Shown one piece after another: positions 6,996 through 16,585 of a stretch of DNA of 64,000 nt. Each line of letters starts with the position of its first letter. Position 1 is the stretch's first letter. The position numbers and the translations under genes were made by a program. The stretch comes from Pseudomonas graminis (GTDB lineage Bacteria; Pseudomonadota; Gammaproteobacteria; Pseudomonadales; Pseudomonadaceae). The notes beneath the pieces are model-generated. The model worked only from the letters and a program-made list of their open reading frames with translations. It did not search any database and was not told where the DNA came from. The stretch covers positions 153,771-217,770 of the forward strand of contig NZ_MDEN01000057.1 of the NCBI RefSeq assembly GCF_001705435.1. Reading direction: 5' to 3'.

Positions 6996-9560
6996 TCAGC
7001 CAAAGACGATCTCGTCGTCCTGCACCGTGCCTCTGATGCTGGTACCAGGCATGAAGCCACCCGACAGAATCAACTGAGCCAGCGGGTTTTCGATCCAGCG
7101 CTGGATGGCCCGCTTGAGCGGCCGCGCGCCATACACAGGGTCGTAGCCGACAGCGATCAGCTTGTCCATCGCCTCGCTGGACAGCTCCAGCCCCAGATCG
7201 CGCTCCGCCAGACGCTTGCGCAGGCGGCCGAGTTGGATCTCGGTGATGCCTGCGATCTGATCGCGGGCCAGCGGTTCGAAGATCACCACTTCGTCCACCC
7301 GATTGATGAACTCCGGACGGAAGTGCGTGGTGAGCGCATCCATGACCGCCGCGCGCTGCCCTTCCCGATCGCCCACCAGCTCCTGGATGCGAGCCGAGCC
7401 GAGGTTGGAGGTCATGACGATCACGGTATTACGGAAATCCACCGTACGCCCGTGACTGTCGGTCAGACGCCCGTCTTCGAGCACTTGCAGCAGGACGTTG
7501 AAGACGTCCGGGTGCGCTTTCTCGACTTCGTCCAGCAGGATGACCGAGTAAGGCTTGCGGCGTACCGCTTCGGTCAGATAACCGCCCTCTTCGTACCCGA
7601 CATAGCCAGGTGGCGCGCCGATCAGACGAGCCACGGAATGTTTCTCCATGAACTCAGACATGTCGATGCGCACCATGGCCTCTTCGGTGTCGAACAGGAA
7701 CTCCGCCAGCGCCTTGCACAGCTCGGTCTTACCCACACCGGTTGGGCCGAGGAACATAAACGAGCCGCTCGGACGATTCGGGTCCGACAACCCGGCACGC
7801 GACCGGCGCACCGCGTTGGCCACGGCGACGACCGCTTCGTTCTGGCCGATCACCCGCTGGTGCAGCAGCTCTTCCATCTTCAGCAGCTTGTCACGCTCGC
7901 CTTCGAGCATCTTCGAAACCGGAATGCCGGTCCACTTGGACACGACTTCGGCAATCTCTTCCTCGGTCACCTTGCTGCGCAGCAACTGGTTTTCCGGCTT
8001 GCCGTGCTGGTCGACCATCTGCAGGCTGCGTTCCAGATCGGGAATCACGCCGTATTGCAATTCGGCCATGCGGTTGAGGTCGCCCTTACGCCGCGCCGCT
8101 TCCAGTTCCTGGCGGGACTGCTCGATCTTCTGCTGGATCTGTGCAGAACCGGTCACTTCCGCTTTTTCAGAGGTCCAGATTTCTTCGAGGTCGGCGTATT
8201 CCCGCTCAAGGCGCTGAATCTCTTCCTGGAGTTTTTCCAGGCGCTTGATCGCGGCCTCGTCGTCTTCCTTCTTCAGCGCCTGCGCTTCCACCTTCAGCTG
8301 GATCAGGCGACGTTCAAGACGGTCGAGCACTTCCGGCTTGGAGTCGATCTCCATGCGGATGCGGCTGGCGGCTTCGTCGATCAGGTCGATGGCTTTGTCC
8401 GGCAGTTGCCGGTCGGTGATGTAGCGGTGGCTGAGCTTGGCGGCCGCAATGATTGCGCCGTCAGTAATCGCCACCTTGTGGTGAACCTCATAGCGCTCTT
8501 TGAGGCCGCGCAAGATGGCGATGGTGTCTTCTTCGCTCGGCTCATCCACCAGCACTTTCTGGAAGCGACGCTCGAGGGCAGCGTCCTTCTCTATGTATTG
8601 GCGGTACTCGTTGAGCGTCGTGGCGCCCACGCAATGCAACTCACCCCGGGCCAGCGCCGGCTTGAGCATGTTGCCGGCATCCATCGAGCCTTCGGCCTTG
8701 CCGGCACCGACCATGGTGTGCAGCTCGTCGATGAACAGGATGATCTGCCCTTCCTGCTTCGACAGTTCGTTGAGCAGGCCTTTCAGGCGCTCTTCGAATT
8801 CGCCACGGAACTTGGCACCCGCGATCAGTGCGCCCATATCCAGCGACAGCAGACGCTTGCCTCGCAGCCCGTCCGGCACTTCGCCGTTGATGATGCGCTG
8901 GGCAAGGCCCTCGGCGATGGCGGTTTTACCCACGCCAGGCTCACCGATCAGCACAGGGTTGTTCTTGGTCCGACGCTGCAGTACCTGGATGGTCCGACGG
9001 ATCTCGTCGTCGCGGCCAATCACCGGGTCGAGCTTGCCTTCCTCGGCGCGCTTGGTCAGGTCGACGGTGTACTTGTCCAGCGCCTGACGGGATTCCTCTG
9101 CGTTCGGGTCGTTGACGGCATCGCCGCCCCGCAGGTTGCTAATGGCGTTTTCCAGGGCTTTCTTGCTGACGCCCTGGCCGAGCAGGAGCTTGCCGAGTTT
9201 GCTGTTCTCGTCCATCGCGGCGAGCAACACCAGCTCGCTGGAGATGAACTGATCGCCCTTCTGCTGAGCCAGGCGATCGGCCTGGTTCAACAGGCGCGCC
9301 AGGTCCTGCGACATGTTCACGTCGCCAGTCGGGTTCTGGATCTTCGGCAGTTGGTCGAGCTCTTTGGTCAGCGCGGTGCGCAGGCTGTTGATATCGAAGC
9401 CCACTTGCAGCAGCAAAGGCTTGATCGAACCGCCCTGCTGCTCAAGCAGCGCCTGCATCAGGTGCGCGGGTTCGATAGCCGGATGGTCCAGGCCCACCGC
9501 CAGTGATTGAGAATCTGAGAGAGCGAGTTGTAATTTGCTGGTTAAACGGTCAATACGCAT
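6996..9560 (-). CDS. clpB: Chaperone ClpB (Hsp100 disaggregase)
   Basis: An 854-residue AAA+ protein of normal ClpB length. The N-terminal double Clp repeat (about 1-145) is followed by NBD1 with Walker A GEPGVGKT and Walker B ILFIDELH. Next come the long coiled-coil middle domain (about 400-530, Glu/Arg/Leu rich) and NBD2 with GPTGVGKT and [14 protein letters not shown]. The arginine-rich C-terminal D2-small domain is complete. It resolubilises aggregated proteins with DnaK in the cytosol. It has no ClpP-binding IGF-type loop, as expected. It is monocistronic, with a sigma-32-type promoter at 9634-9661. Confidence 0.98.
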   Translation of the reverse strand: MRIDRLTSKLQLALSDSQSLAVGLDHPAIEPAHLMQALLEQQGGSIKPLLLQVGFDINSLRTALTKELDQLPKIQNPTGDVNMSQDLARLLNQADRLAQQKGDQFISSELVLLAAMDENSKLGKLLLGQGVSKKALENAISNLRGGDAVNDPNAEESRQALDKYTVDLTKRAEEGKLDPVIGRDDEIRRTIQVLQRRTKNNPVLIGEPGVGKTAIAEGLAQRIINGEVPDGLRGKRLLSLDMGALIAGAKFRGEFEERLKGLLNELSKQEGQIILFIDELHTMVGAGKAEGSMDAGNMLKPALARGELHCVGATTLNEYRQYIEKDAALERRFQKVLVDEPSEEDTIAILRGLKERYEVHHKVAITDGAIIAAAKLSHRYITDRQLPDKAIDLIDEAASRIRMEIDSKPEVLDRLERRLIQLKVEAQALKKEDDEAAIKRLEKLQEEIQRLEREYADLEEIWTSEKAEVTGSAQIQQKIEQSRQELEAARRKGDLNRMAELQYGVIPDLERSLQMVDQHGKPENQLLRSKVTEEEIAEVVSKWTGIPVSKMLEGERDKLLKMEELLHQRVIGQNEAVVAVANAVRRSRAGLSDPNRPSGSFMFLGPTGVGKTELCKALAEFLFDTEEAMVRIDMSEFMEKHSVARLIGAPPGYVGYEEGGYLTEAVRRKPYSVILLDEVEKAHPDVFNVLLQVLEDGRLTDSHGRTVDFRNTVIVMTSNLGSARIQELVGDREGQRAAVMDALTTHFRPEFINRVDEVVIFEPLARDQIAGITEIQLGRLRKRLAERDLGLELSSEAMDKLIAVGYDPVYGARPLKRAIQRWIENPLAQLILSGGFMPGTSIRGTVQDDEIVFG

Positions 9561-9633
9561 TCTTCACCTTCCTATATGGGCAGGCCGGAGCAATGAACAC
9601 ACCTAATAAAGAAAACCTGCCAGATGGTTCTTT

Positions 9634-9661
9634 AGATGCGGTCGATTAGGCAGGATTCAAG
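9634..9661 (-). promoter_or_regulatory. Heat-shock sigma-32 (RpoH) promoter of clpB
   Basis: On the reverse strand, CTTGAAT (9655-9661), a 13-bp spacer, then CCGCATCT (9634-9641). This matches the RpoH pattern CTTGAAA-N13/14-CCCCATNT at all but two positions. It lies about 75 bp before the clpB start. A perfect 6-bp inverted repeat GTTGACatgaGTCAAC (9671-9686) sits just upstream. Confidence 0.82.
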
Positions 9662-9734
9662 CGCGCACTGGTTGACATGAGTCAACATTAGCTTGAAGGA
9701 GAGGATTCGGGAGGAATGAGTGGAGCGGCGGAGG

Positions 9735-10475
9735 CTACCGGGCTTCGACCCAGACAAGCGAAGCGAAGCGTCCAGTGCGTGCGCCACGGCGATAAGAGAA
9801 GAAGCGCTCATCGTTATAGGTCGAAAAACCGCCGCCGTAGACCGCTGTGACACCGTGGGCAGCGAGACGCAGACGCGCCAACTGATAGATGTCGGCCATG
9901 AATTTGCCGGCGTTGGCGCCCGGCACGAACGCATCGGCCGTCTCGGGGTGCATGGCTATAAAGGCTTCACGCACTTCGGGACCGACTTCGAATGCCTGCG
10001 GCCCGATGGCAGGGCCAAGCCAGACGAGGATGTCGGATGACGCATCGGCAAAACTGTCCACAGTCGCCTCAAGCACACCTGCCGCCAGACCGCGCCAACC
10101 TGCATGGGCAGCGGCGACCTGAGTACCGGCTTTGTTGCAGAACAGCGCCGGCAGGCAATCAGCCGTCATGATGGTGCAGGCAACGCCCGGGGTTCGGCTC
10201 CAGCTGGCATCAGCCTGAAGTACATCTGCCGGTGCAGCCTCGACGACGTCAATACCGTGAACCTGCTTCAGCCATGCAGGCTGAACGTGCAGGCGTGTGG
10301 TCAGTGCCGAACGGTTATATGCAACGGCTGCCGGATCGTCATCAACGTGATCGCCGAGATTGAAGCTGTCGAACGGCGCCACACTGACACCGCCCGAACG
10401 CGTCGTGACGCACGCGTTGACACCCGCCGGCGCAGGCCAGTCGGGAATCAGCCAGTCCGTCACGCGCTCAGTCAT
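9735..10475 (-). CDS. pgeF: Peptidoglycan editing factor PgeF (YfiH/laccase-domain family)
   Basis: A 246-residue member of the YfiH/CNF1-like hydrolase family. It carries the metal and catalytic motifs QVHGIDVV, TADCLPALF and AAHAGWRGL. PgeF removes wrongly incorporated amino acids (L-Ser for L-Ala) from peptidoglycan precursors. Older annotation as a polyphenol oxidase reflects the same fold. The start ATG overlaps the rluD stop by four bases, making the conserved rluD-pgeF operon that also holds in P. aeruginosa. The length is normal. Confidence 0.92.
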   Translation of the reverse strand: MTERVTDWLIPDWPAPAGVNACVTTRSGGVSVAPFDSFNLGDHVDDDPAAVAYNRSALTTRLHVQPAWLKQVHGIDVVEAAPADVLQADASWSRTPGVACTIMTADCLPALFCNKAGTQVAAAHAGWRGLAAGVLEATVDSFADASSDILVWLGPAIGPQAFEVGPEVREAFIAMHPETADAFVPGANAGKFMADIYQLARLRLAAHGVTAVYGGGFSTYNDERFFSYRRGARTGRFASLVWVEAR

Positions 10476-11434
10476 CCGATGAACGCTTCGCGGTCTTGCT
10501 TGAGCAGGGTCAGCAGCCAGACAAAGTCGTCCGGCAGCGGCGATTCCCAGCTCATGCGCTTACCGGTCGTCGGATGATCCAGTTCAAGGAAACGCGCATG
10601 CAGCGCCTGACGCGGGAAGTGTTTCAGCGATTCGACCATGGTGACACTGGCTGCAGGCGGAATCCGGAAACGACCGCCGTAGGCAGGATCGCCGACCAGC
10701 GGGAAGTTGATGTGGGCCATGTGCACGCGGATCTGGTGGGTACGCCCGGTTTCCAGCTTCACCCGCACGTGGGTGTGCGAACGGAAACGCTCCAGAACCC
10801 GGTAATGGCTGACCGCAGGCTTGCCGCCTTCCATGACCGCCATGCGCTGACGCTGCTGGCCATGACGACCGATGGGTGCGTTGATCTTGCCACCCGAGGT
10901 CACCACGCCGATGACGATGCACTCATAGATGCGGCTGACGCTGCGATTCTGCAGCTGGGTGACCAGTTGCGTCTGCGCCTGGATGGTCTTGGCGACCACC
11001 ATAAGACCGGTGGTGTCCTTGTCCAGGCGGTGCACGATGCCGGCACGCGGGACATTGATGATGTCCGGCACGTGATGCAGCAAAGCGTTGAGCAGAGTGC
11101 CGTCGGCATGACCTGCTGCCGGATGCACCACCAGACCGGACGGCTTGTTGATCACCAGGATCTGGTCGTCTTCGTAGACGATATCGAGCTCGATGTCCTG
11201 CGCGATCCACTCGCCCTGGGCTTCCTGCTCGGCTTTGAGGAGCAGAACGGCGCCGCCATGAACGATGTCACGCGGGCGCAAAGCGCCGCCATCCACAGTC
11301 AGGCGGCCGTCTTTGATCCAGGCAGAAAGGCGCGAGCGCGAGTGCTCTGCGAATAGTTGGGCGGCGACTTGGTCGAGGCGTTGACCGCCCAATTCGGACG
11401 GCACCTCTGCGCGGAGTTCTATGATCTCAGACAT
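10472..11434 (-). CDS. rluD: 23S rRNA pseudouridine(1911/1915/1917) synthase RluD
   Basis: A 320-residue protein with an N-terminal S4 RNA-binding domain (about 18-65) and a RluA-type catalytic domain. The key motif is GIVHRLDKDTTGLMVVAK, with the catalytic Asp in HRLD. The later motifs LETGRTHQIRVH and GDPAYGG are also present. It makes three pseudouridines in helix 69 of 23S rRNA. The ATG at 11434 (MSEIIELRAEVP) matches the family N-terminus. A GTG at 11455 would add seven residues and is less likely. It is divergent from bamD and coupled to pgeF. Confidence 0.95.
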   Translation of the reverse strand: MSEIIELRAEVPSELGGQRLDQVAAQLFAEHSRSRLSAWIKDGRLTVDGGALRPRDIVHGGAVLLLKAEQEAQGEWIAQDIELDIVYEDDQILVINKPSGLVVHPAAGHADGTLLNALLHHVPDIINVPRAGIVHRLDKDTTGLMVVAKTIQAQTQLVTQLQNRSVSRIYECIVIGVVTSGGKINAPIGRHGQQRQRMAVMEGGKPAVSHYRVLERFRSHTHVRVKLETGRTHQIRVHMAHINFPLVGDPAYGGRFRIPPAASVTMVESLKHFPRQALHARFLELDHPTTGKRMSWESPLPDDFVWLLTLLKQDREAFIG

Positions 11435-11585
11435 GCTCAAACTAGGAGGTGGCACTGGCCTTTGGTTTCGGCTGTGCGCTTGTGGTTAAATACGGCGTCT
11501 TTTGTCCCGGGGGTTCCACGGGGCGCCCATCATAACAGGACGGTCCTGCGCAAGACAGCAGGCCGTTATAGGGACGCAAGCCGCC

Positions 11586-12608
11586 ATGCAAGTGAAACAC
11601 CTGCTGCTGATAGCCATCCTCGGACTTACTGTTGCCTGTTCTTCGAAGAAAGAAGTCATCGACGAAAACCTCAGTGAAGTCGAGCTGTACCAGCAGGCGC
11701 AGGCCGATCTGGACAACAACAGCTATAACAGCGCCACCGAGAAGCTCAAGGCGCTGGAGTCGCGTTATCCGTTCGGTCGCTATGCTGACCAGGCGCAACT
11801 CGAGCTGATCTACGCCAACTACAAGAATGGCGAGCCCGAGGCTGCCAAGTCGGCGGCCGAGCGTTTCATTCGTCTGCACCCGCAACACCCGAACGTCGAC
11901 TACGCCTATTACCTCAAGGGCCTGACCTCGTTCGACCAGGACGTCGGCATCATTGCCCGCTTCCTGCCGCTGGATCAGACCAAGCGTGACCCGGGCGCTG
12001 CTCGCGATTCGTACAACGAGTTCGCCCAGCTGACCAGCCGCTACCCGAACAGCCGCTACGCCCCTGACGCCAAGCAGCGCATGATTTACCTGCGCAACCT
12101 GCTGGCCGCCTACGAGATTCACGTTGCCGACTACTACCTGACCCGTCAGGCCTACGTGGCAGCGGCCAACCGCGGTCGTTACGTTGTCGAAAACTTCCAG
12201 GAAACCCCATCGGTCGGTGACGGCCTGGCGGTCATGGTCGAGGCTTATCAGCGTCTGCACCTGGACGACCTGGCTGAAACCAGCCTGGAAGTCCTGAAAA
12301 CCAACTATCCGGATCACCCGCAGCTGGTAGATGGCAAGTTCGAAGCGCGCACGGCAGAAGCCGACAACCGCTCCTGGCTGTCCAAGGCGACCCTGGGCCT
12401 GATTGAAAGCCGTCCGCCGCTGCCGCCAGGACAAACCCGCGCCAACCAGGACGTGATCAAGCAGTATCAGGACGCCAAGGAAGCCATCCCTGCCGAACTG
12501 TTGCCTGAGAACCAGTCGGCTGACGAAGAGAAGAAAAACGATGACGACGACGGCACGCCGAAAAGCCGCTCGATCTTCAGCTACATGACCTTTGGCCTGT
12601 TCGACTGA
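11586..12608 (+). CDS. bamD: Outer membrane assembly lipoprotein BamD (ComL)
   Basis: A 340-residue lipoprotein. The signal peptide [18 protein letters not shown] ends in a lipobox cysteine, followed by [21 protein letters not shown]. Five TPR-like helical repeats cover about residues 30-250. A charged, Lys/Asp-rich C-terminal tail is longer than in E. coli BamD, as usual in Pseudomonas. It is an essential part of the BAM complex that folds outer-membrane beta-barrels, relevant to the autotransporters in this window. The ATG at 11586 is the only start placing the lipobox correctly. A strong terminator follows. Confidence 0.96.
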   Translation: MQVKHLLLIAILGLTVACSSKKEVIDENLSEVELYQQAQADLDNNSYNSATEKLKALESRYPFGRYADQAQLELIYANYKNGEPEAAKSAAERFIRLHPQHPNVDYAYYLKGLTSFDQDVGIIARFLPLDQTKRDPGAARDSYNEFAQLTSRYPNSRYAPDAKQRMIYLRNLLAAYEIHVADYYLTRQAYVAAANRGRYVVENFQETPSVGDGLAVMVEAYQRLHLDDLAETSLEVLKTNYPDHPQLVDGKFEARTAEADNRSWLSKATLGLIESRPPLPPGQTRANQDVIKQYQDAKEAIPAELLPENQSADEEKKNDDDDGTPKSRSIFSYMTFGLFD

Positions 12609-12636
12609 TTCAGTCCCTGCCAAACGTCAGCTAAAA

Positions 12637-12658
12637 GAGGCCCTTCGGGGCCTTTTTT
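12637..12658 (+). terminator. Rho-independent terminator of bamD
   Basis: AGGCCC, a TTCG tetraloop, GGGCCT, then six T. It lies 30 nt after the bamD stop. Confidence 0.92.
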
Positions 12659-12760
12659 CATGCCCGACCACTTTCCGACAGCATCCGGCGATGGAGATGA
12701 CTGTGCGCCCGACATCCGCTTGGCTACACTGCGCGCTCTTCACTTCATAAGCTGACAGAC

Positions 12761-13000
12761 ATGATTCGCTTGATTATGTGGCTCGCCCTGATTGTGGCGG
12801 TCGTCTGGTTTTTCAAACGCCTGGTCAAAGGCCCTGCACCACGCCCGAAGCCCGCAACGCCGGAACTCGACGCTGCGCCCATGGTGCGTTGCGCGCAATG
12901 TGGCGTGCATGTCCCTCGCGATCGCGCGCTGAGCCAGAACCAGCAATGGTATTGCACCGAAGCGCACCGTTTGCAGGGCCCCGCTGCACGTGACCGCTGA
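12761..13000 (+). CDS. Small membrane-anchored zinc-ribbon-like protein (PP0621 family)
   Basis: A 79-residue protein with one N-terminal membrane helix (LIMWLALIVAVVWFF), a short proline-rich linker, and a C-terminal CAQCGVHVPRDRAL...WYCTEAH segment. That segment looks like a minimal CxxC...C/H metal site. The family occurs immediately before pilS in pseudomonads. The last four codons overlap the pilS start in another frame, suggesting coupling. Function is unknown; a role in the PilS/PilR pathway is guilt by association only. Confidence 0.8.
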   Translation: MIRLIMWLALIVAVVWFFKRLVKGPAPRPKPATPELDAAPMVRCAQCGVHVPRDRALSQNQQWYCTEAHRLQGPAARDR

Positions 13001-14582
13001 CAGCCTGTCGCTGGCGACGCCTCAGGCCCAACGCATCCTGCGGCTGTATCACCTCTATCGTCTGAGCATCGGCGTGCTGCTGGTGCTGCTGATCTCCAGC
13101 AGCCTGGACGCCGAATTGCTGGAGCTGGCCGACATCGAGCTGTTCCGCATCGGCTGTTGGCTGTATCTGGTCTTCAACATCCTTGTCGTGGTGCTGCTCG
13201 AACGCCCGAGCCGCCAGGGGCAACTGTTCTCCCTCGCCATGGCCGACACGCTGATGCTGGCGGCGCTGTTCTACGCCGGGGGCGGTGCACCGAGCGGCAT
13301 TGGCAACCTGATTATCGCCTCGGTGGCGATCAGCAACGTGCTCCTGCGCAAGCGAACCGGCCTGCTGATTGCCGCGCTGTCAGCCATCGGCATCATCTAT
13401 CTGACCTTCTACATCAGCTATCACAAGCCCTCTGCCGCCAACCATTTCGTGCAGGCCGGCTCGCTGGGCGCCCTGTGTTTTGCGGCGGCACTGCTGGTTC
13501 AGGCCCTGTCACGCCGCTTGCAGCTCAGTGAAGACATCGCCGAACGTCGCGCCGCTGACGTCGACAACCTTGAAGAACTCAACGCGCTGATCCTGCAGCG
13601 CATGCGCACCGGCATTCTGGTGCTCGACGAGGACCACAAAGTACTGCTCGCCAACCAGAGCGCGCTGAATTTGCTGGGCCACGAGCGCTTGCTGGGCGAA
13701 ATCGTCGACGCCTATTCGCCGCAACTGGTCGAGCGCCTGGGTCAATGGATGACCAACCCGTCGATGGCCCCGCGCAGCATCACCACTTCGGCCATTGGTC
13801 CGGTGCTGCGTCCGGGTTTCATCCCACTGGCACGCGGCAGTCATCGCCACACGTTGGTATTTCTCGATGACCTGTCGCAGATTTCCCAACAGGCCCAGCA
13901 GCTCAAACTGGCCGCGCTGGGCAGACTGACCGCCGGTATTGCCCACGAGATCCGCAACCCGCTGGGCGCCATCAGTCATGCCGCGCAACTGCTGCTGGAA
14001 TCGGAGGAACTGACCGCGCCGGACCGGCGTCTCAATCAGATCATTCACGATCAATCGCGGCGGATGAATCTGGTGATCGAGAACGTTCTGCAGCTGTCTC
14101 GTCGACGTCAGACCGAACCCCAGCTGCTCGATCTCAAGCAATGGCTGGAGGCGTTCGTCGCTAACCTTCGGGATGAGCTGACGGCGGGTCAAAGCGTGCA
14201 TCTGGACATCGGCGCAGGCGTGCTCAGTACGCATATGGATGCCGAACAATTGCAGCAGGTGATGAGCAATCTGGTGCAAAACGGTTTGCGCTACAGCGGC
14301 CAGCTCCACGAACACGCGCAAGTTTGGCTAAGGTTGTTTCAAGCCCCGTACAGCGAACTGCCGACGCTGGACGTCCTCGACGACGGGCCAGGCGTTGCCG
14401 AAGAGCATCTGGCGAAAATCTTCGAACCCTTCTTCACCACCGAAAGCAAAGGAACCGGCCTGGGCCTGTATCTGTCGCGCGAGTTGTGCGAAAGCAATCA
14501 GGCGAGCCTCAATTACATTCCACGGGAAGGTGGCGGAAGCTGCATGCGAATGACCTTCGCCCATCCATTCAAGCTGAGCTGA
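12990..14582 (+). CDS. pilS: Type IV pilus sensor histidine kinase PilS
   Basis: A 530-residue kinase. Six hydrophobic helices in the first about 180 residues place the sensor in the inner membrane. A PAS-like region follows (about 200-300). The HisKA domain has the phospho-acceptor H319 in AHEIRNPLGAI, and the HATPase domain has VQNGLRYSG, DDGPG and GTGLGL boxes. In P. aeruginosa PilS senses pilin in the membrane and controls PilR phosphorylation. The GTG at 12990 overlaps the upstream small gene and gives the family N-terminus. pilR starts 2 nt after the stop, so the two genes are co-transcribed. Confidence 0.95.
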   Translation: MTADSLSLATPQAQRILRLYHLYRLSIGVLLVLLISSSLDAELLELADIELFRIGCWLYLVFNILVVVLLERPSRQGQLFSLAMADTLMLAALFYAGGGAPSGIGNLIIASVAISNVLLRKRTGLLIAALSAIGIIYLTFYISYHKPSAANHFVQAGSLGALCFAAALLVQALSRRLQLSEDIAERRAADVDNLEELNALILQRMRTGILVLDEDHKVLLANQSALNLLGHERLLGEIVDAYSPQLVERLGQWMTNPSMAPRSITTSAIGPVLRPGFIPLARGSHRHTLVFLDDLSQISQQAQQLKLAALGRLTAGIAHEIRNPLGAISHAAQLLLESEELTAPDRRLNQIIHDQSRRMNLVIENVLQLSRRRQTEPQLLDLKQWLEAFVANLRDELTAGQSVHLDIGAGVLSTHMDAEQLQQVMSNLVQNGLRYSGQLHEHAQVWLRLFQAPYSELPTLDVLDDGPGVAEEHLAKIFEPFFTTESKGTGLGLYLSRELCESNQASLNYIPREGGGSCMRMTFAHPFKLS

Positions 14583-14584
14583 AC

Positions 14585-15925
14585 ATGAGCCAACGGCAAA
14601 AGATCCTGATCGTCGACGATGAGCCGGACATTCGCGAGCTGCTGGAAATCACGCTCGGTCGGATGAAACTGGACACCCGCAGTGCGCGCAACGTCAAGGA
14701 AGCGCAAGAGTGGCTGGCCCGCGAGCCGTTCGACCTGTGCCTGACCGACATGCGCTTGCCCGACGGCAACGGCCTGGAGTTGGTGCAACACATTCAGAAA
14801 CGCCATAACCAAGTACCGGTGGCGATGATCACCGCCCATGGCAGCCTCGACACGGCGATCCATGCACTGAAAGCCGGCGCGTTCGATTTCCTGACCAAGC
14901 CGGTCGACCTGACACGCTTGCGTGAGTTGGTGTCCAGCGCCTTGCGCCTGCGCACCGCGCCTGCCGAAGAAAATCGCATTGACCATCGCCTGCTGGGCAG
15001 CTCCCCGCCGATGCAGGCGCTGCGCAAGCAGATCGCCAAACTGGCGCGCAGCCAGGCGCCGATCTACATAAGCGGCGAATCGGGCAGCGGCAAAGAACTG
15101 GTCGCCCGGCTTATTCATGAGCAAGGCCCGCGCGCCGAGCAGCCGTTTGTGCCGGTCAATTGTGGCGCGATCCCTTCAGAGCTGATGGAAAGCGAATTCT
15201 TCGGACATCGCAAAGGCAGCTTCACCGGCGCCCACGAAGACAAGCCCGGGCTGTTTCAGGTCGCCCACGGCGGCACCCTGTTTCTCGATGAAGTGGCTGA
15301 TCTGCCGCTGGCGATGCAGGTGAAACTGCTGCGCGCGATCCAGGAAAAGTCCGTTCGCGCCATCGGCGGTCAGCAGGAGCAAGTGGTGGATGTTCGCGTG
15401 CTGTGCGCGACCCACAAGGACCTTAATCAGGAAGTGGCTGCCGGGCGTTTCCGGCAGGATTTGTATTACCGACTGAACGTCATCGAGCTGCGCGTGCCGC
15501 CGTTGCGCGAACGTCGCGAAGACATCGAAGAGATCGCCAACAGCGTGCTGCGCCGCCTGACCGAGTCCGCCGGTGAGCCAGCGACTGTCATTCCGCCCCA
15601 TGCGCTGGCGGCCCTCAAGGGCTATCGCTTCCCCGGCAACGTGCGCGAGCTGGAAAACATGCTTGAGCGGGCATACACGCTGTGCGAAGACGATCAGATC
15701 GACACCGCGGACCTGCGCCTGGCCGAGCCATCACGCCCCGCCGAGGAGGACGGCCCGAGCCTGGCCAACATTGATAACCTGGAAGACTACCTGGAAAGCA
15801 TCGAGCGCAAACTGATCCTGCAGGCGCTGGAGGAAACCCGCTGGAATCGCACGGCGGCAGCGCAGCGTTTGAATTTGACGTTCAGGTCGATGCGTTATCG
15901 GTTAAAGAAGTTGGGGTTGGAGTGA
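14585..15925 (+). CDS. pilR: Sigma-54-dependent response regulator PilR
   Basis: A 446-residue NtrC-type activator. The receiver domain has phospho-acceptor D55 in CLTDMRLP. The AAA+ sigma-54 interaction domain has Walker A GESGSGKE, the sigma-54 contact loop GSFTGA and Walker B GGTLFLDEV. The C-terminal Fis-type HTH runs NRTAAAQRLNLTFRSMRYRLKKLG. It activates the sigma-54 promoter of the major pilin gene pilA in response to PilS. The ATG at 14585 directly precedes the receiver domain. pilA is not in the window. Confidence 0.96.
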   Translation: MSQRQKILIVDDEPDIRELLEITLGRMKLDTRSARNVKEAQEWLAREPFDLCLTDMRLPDGNGLELVQHIQKRHNQVPVAMITAHGSLDTAIHALKAGAFDFLTKPVDLTRLRELVSSALRLRTAPAEENRIDHRLLGSSPPMQALRKQIAKLARSQAPIYISGESGSGKELVARLIHEQGPRAEQPFVPVNCGAIPSELMESEFFGHRKGSFTGAHEDKPGLFQVAHGGTLFLDEVADLPLAMQVKLLRAIQEKSVRAIGGQQEQVVDVRVLCATHKDLNQEVAAGRFRQDLYYRLNVIELRVPPLRERREDIEEIANSVLRRLTESAGEPATVIPPHALAALKGYRFPGNVRELENMLERAYTLCEDDQIDTADLRLAEPSRPAEEDGPSLANIDNLEDYLESIERKLILQALEETRWNRTAAAQRLNLTFRSMRYRLKKLGLE

Positions 15926-15947
15926 TGGATTACGCCGCGCTGGACAG

Positions 15948-15983
15948 GTCCCAAAAAGGGACCTATCGTTCCCTTTTTGGGAC
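15948..15983. promoter_or_regulatory. Double palindromic operator before the HTH-nucleotidyltransferase gene
   Basis: Two copies of the dyad TCCC-N5-GGGA (15949-15961 with an A5 core, 15970-15982 with a T5 core) have their centres 21 bp apart, two helical turns. Together they form a 14-bp inverted repeat with an 8-bp spacer. The block ends 18 bp before the ATG at 16002. It fits an autoregulatory operator for the downstream winged-helix protein. It could also terminate pilR transcription, though no T-run follows the outer stem. Confidence 0.65.
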
Positions 15984-16001
15984 TTATCTAGACAGATCCC
16001 T

Positions 16002-16571
16002 ATGAACATCGGCGACGCGCTCTTCACCACGACTCAGCAACGAGTGCTGGGCCTGCTCTTCGGCAATCCGGAGCGGAGCTTCTATACCAACGAAATCAGT
16101 CGCTGGGTCCAGGTCGGCAAAGGCAGCACAACTCGTGAGCTGGAGAAATTGCACTCAGCAGGTTTGCTGACCGCAACCCGGCAGGGCAACCAAATCCATT
16201 ATCAGGCGAATCCTGAAAGTCCGGTGTACCCCGAACTGGTTGGCCTTGTGCGCAAAACATTCGGCATCGCCGATCACCTCCGAGTGGAGTTGCTGCCTTT
16301 CGCAGACCAGATTCAGCGAGCGTTTATCTACGGCTCGGTTGCGAAAGGGACCGCCAACACATCCAGCGACATAGATCTGATGCTGATCGGTGAAGGCGTC
16401 AGCTACAGCGAAGTGATGGAGCGTATGATCCCGCTCGAAGAGATGCTGGGCAGGCCCATCAACCCAACGCTCTACACGCCGTCGGACTGGAAAGCGAAGC
16501 TCGCCACCGGCAACAGCTTCGTGACCCGAGTGGCAGAGCAGGAAAAGATCGACATCATCGGAAGCGATTAG
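16002..16571 (+). CDS. Winged-helix / minimal nucleotidyltransferase fusion, antitoxin-like
   Basis: A 189-residue protein. It has an N-terminal winged helix (about 5-75; TNEISRWVQVGKGSTTRELEKL as recognition region, with a wing ending QIHYQAN). A minimal nucleotidyltransferase domain follows, with G111-S112 and the metal-binding S122-D123-I-D125. MNT-type transferases often pair with HEPN RNases and silence them by nucleotidylation (MntA-HepT type). Here the transferase is fused to a DNA-binding domain that could read the double palindrome just upstream. The next gene looks like the HEPN partner but is frame-broken. That the pair works as toxin-antitoxin is inference. Confidence 0.82.
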   Translation: MNIGDALFTTTQQRVLGLLFGNPERSFYTNEISRWVQVGKGSTTRELEKLHSAGLLTATRQGNQIHYQANPESPVYPELVGLVRKTFGIADHLRVELLPFADQIQRAFIYGSVAKGTANTSSDIDLMLIGEGVSYSEVMERMIPLEEMLGRPINPTLYTPSDWKAKLATGNSFVTRVAEQEKIDIIGSD

Positions 16572-16585
16572 GGAGAACCCACGGA

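Noticed and set aside
7233..9506. A 757-codon open frame on the forward strand opposite clpB
   Set aside because: It is an antisense shadow of a GC-rich coding gene; its protein has no family pattern and clpB is certain. Similar long frames opposite the cyclase gene (3501-4856) and opposite ileS (31573-33162) were rejected for the same reason.
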